From a bacterium (GTDB taxonomy: Bacteria > UBA10199 > DSSB01): a stretch of 6,801 nucleotides of DNA. Below the pieces are notes generated by a model. It had not been told where the DNA came from and ran no database searches. It saw only the letters and a program-made list of their open reading frames with translations. This document shows positions 5,654-6,801 of this stretch, one piece after another. Made by a program: the position numbers and the translations under genes. The stretch's first letter is position 1. Every line of letters begins with the position of its first letter. The stretch is taken from contig JAUHYS010000112.1 of assembly GCA_030426445.1 (NCBI GenBank), forward strand, positions 1-6,801. Direction: 5' to 3'.

Positions 5654-6121
5654 CTAACGATTGTTTTCTGTATCTTTTTCGGGCTGGGTGATCATGCCTA
5701 TTTTTGCAATACCCGTTTGTCGAGAAAGCCCAATAATTTTAAGCACGACTCCATGTGGTACACTTTTATCTGCGCGTACAAAGAGCACTCGGTTTTCGGG
5801 AGACTCACCTGCATAAGTGCTTTGCAGCCTAGTACTGAGGCTTTCTAAAGTATGGGTTTCGGCGCCTTCGATGCCTTTGCCTTGTAAAGTGAGATTGCCG
5901 AGCTTATCAATGGTTAAAACCCGATCCTGTGGGTCAGTTTCTGTGACTTCGGTAGCTACTTGAGGCACGTCCACATCCAGGTTACGCTCGTTTTGTGCTA
6001 ATAAACTGGGAGCGGCCACCATGAAAATGACCAACATGATTAGCATAATGTCCACGAGTGGAATGATATTAATTTCGGAAAGAGCACTTTGCCCTTCGTT
6101 GGTATTAACTTTAAAAGCCAT
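5654..6121 (-). CDS. tolR: Biopolymer transport protein TolR (ExbD/TolR family)
   Basis: TolR is the inner-membrane partner of TolQ; its transmembrane helix carries the aspartate through which protons flow to drive TolA. In the 155 residues one sees a short cytoplasmic start, then SEINIIPLVDIMLIMLVIF (15-33), with D24 in the position of the essential aspartate, a single transmembrane helix (about 18-42), and a periplasmic domain ending with VLFVRADKSVPHGVVLKII (112-130) and GIAKIGMITQPE (137-148), typical of the family. Length is normal (about 140-155). The start at 6121 is supported by AGGAG (6127-6131), which lies inside the end and stop codon of tolQ, so the two genes are coupled with 8 bases between. 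Its own stop lies 3 bases before the next start codon. ExbD is the alternative name, but the tolB neighbour favours TolR. Confidence 0.95.
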   Translation of the reverse strand: MAFKVNTNEGQSALSEINIIPLVDIMLIMLVIFMVAAPSLLAQNERNLDVDVPQVATEVTETDPQDRVLTIDKLGNLTLQGKGIEGAETHTLESLSTRLQSTYAGESPENRVLFVRADKSVPHGVVLKIIGLSRQTGIAKIGMITQPEKDTENNR

Positions 6122-6129
6122 AGGAACTC

Positions 6130-6801
6130 CTAAAAATATTCTTGTTGAATACGCTGTGTGAGGTCTTCGGCAAAATTACTAAGCTCCGCGCTTCGGTGTT
6201 TAATGCGGGTGACAAAATAGTTATAGGCCATGACTGCAGGAATGGCTGTCGCAAGGCCCACGGCTGTGGCGACTAGGGCCTCGGAAATTTTGGGACCCAC
6301 GACTTCAAAACCTCCGCCTCCCTGAGCAATCAAAGTAAAAGAAGCTAAAATTCCCCAAACCGTTCCAAACAGTCCGATGAAAGGAGCGGTGGAAGCAGTT
6401 GTGGCTAAAAAAGGGGCAAGTTGTTCTAGTTTGCGTGCCTCTTGAGTGACGGACATCTGAATTTTTTGTCGGACACCTTCTAAACTGAGACGACTTTGAT
6501 GGGCAGGGTTTTTGGCCTTGATTTGTTTTTCTCTTAAAATATCTCCCAAACCCACCGAAAAGACGGAGTAAAGTGGGTTGCCTTCTTGCGGAACTTTTTG
6601 TGTTAGGAGTTCTTCTAGAGTTTGACTGTTTTGAAAAATTTCATAGAAACGCCGTGTACTGTTTTTGGCCCTTTTTAATTGAATAAACTTAAGTAAAATC
6701 ACGGTCCAGGCACAGATAGAAAATAAAAGCAGTAAGACTAAAGTAAGTTTTACAACCGGATCAGATTGAATGACGGCATCAATGACAGAAAAGCCTTTTT
6801 C
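6130..6801 (-). CDS. tolQ: Tol-Pal system protein TolQ (MotA/TolQ/ExbB family), N-terminus outside the window
   Basis: TolQ is the pentameric inner-membrane channel subunit around TolR. The open frame runs to the window edge: 223 residues are visible, against about 230 in E. coli, so only a few N-terminal residues are missing. An internal GTG at 6702 could be mistaken for the start, but the codons before it encode the first transmembrane segment (visible residues about 16-38, DPVVKLTLVLLLLF and onward), which the family requires. A cytoplasmic loop follows, then TM2 with TAPFIGLFGTVWGILASF (about 138-155) and TM3 with ISEALVATAVGLATAIPAVM (about 172-191). The family's polar threonines are present in both helices. 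The gene ends in TAG at 6132-6130, overlapping the ribosome site of tolR. It is the first visible gene of the tol operon; the promoter is not in the window. Confidence 0.95.
   Translation of the reverse strand, partial: EKGFSVIDAVIQSDPVVKLTLVLLLLFSICAWTVILLKFIQLKRAKNSTRRFYEIFQNSQTLEELLTQKVPQEGNPLYSVFSVGLGDILREKQIKAKNPAHQSRLSLEGVRQKIQMSVTQEARKLEQLAPFLATTASTAPFIGLFGTVWGILASFTLIAQGGGGFEVVGPKISEALVATAVGLATAIPAVMAYNYFVTRIKHRSAELSNFAEDLTQRIQQEYF

Noticed and set aside
6700..6702. GTG at 6702 as the tolQ start codon, giving a 190-residue protein
   Set aside because: The frame is open to the window edge and the upstream codons encode the first transmembrane helix that TolQ needs; starting at 6702 would cut through that helix.

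Overview
This window comes from a Gram-negative (diderm) bacterium of moderate GC. It carries a trans-envelope Tol system: TolQ, TolR, a TolA/TonB-type protein and periplasmic TolB. The taxon cannot be fixed from this stretch. A deltaproteobacterial or Bdellovibrionota-like lineage would suit the mix of leucine-dehydrogenase-type enzyme, RarA, a short Ppx and Tol genes, but that is only an inference. All complete housekeeping genes read cleanly in the standard code and stop with TAA or TAG.

Right half, minus strand (6801 down to 2446): a tightly packed operon tolQ (N-terminal end just outside the window), tolR, tolA-like, tolB and a ppx/gppA-family phosphatase. TolQ and TolR form the inner-membrane proton-driven stator. 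The TolA-like protein spans the periplasm, and TolB is its periplasmic beta-propeller partner. The usual last gene, pal, is missing; a 304-residue Ppx/GppA-type polyphosphate or pppGpp hydrolase follows tolB instead.

Middle, plus strand (about 1880 to 2429): a type II toxin-antitoxin locus of the BrnT/BrnA family, facing the genes on both sides and more AT-rich than they are. BrnA (ribbon-helix-helix antitoxin) is intact. BrnT (RelE-fold ribonuclease toxin) is interrupted by an in-frame TGA at codon 50, exactly where the family usually has glycine, while the rest of the frame is well preserved. The locus has a near-consensus promoter (TTGACA, 17 bp, TACAAT) placed so that transcription would begin at or within a base of the brnT ATG, so the toxin message looks leaderless.

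Left part, minus strand (1803 down to 1): a leucine/phenylalanine/valine dehydrogenase, then after 2 bases rarA (replication-associated recombination ATPase), whose C-terminal part runs off the window. A divergent promoter region of about 110 bp separates the dehydrogenase from brnT.

The most notable observation is the decayed, attenuated or recoded toxin paired with an intact antitoxin. No wholly new system is evident. I saw no tRNA, rRNA, CRISPR, insertion sequence or convincing intrinsic terminator.
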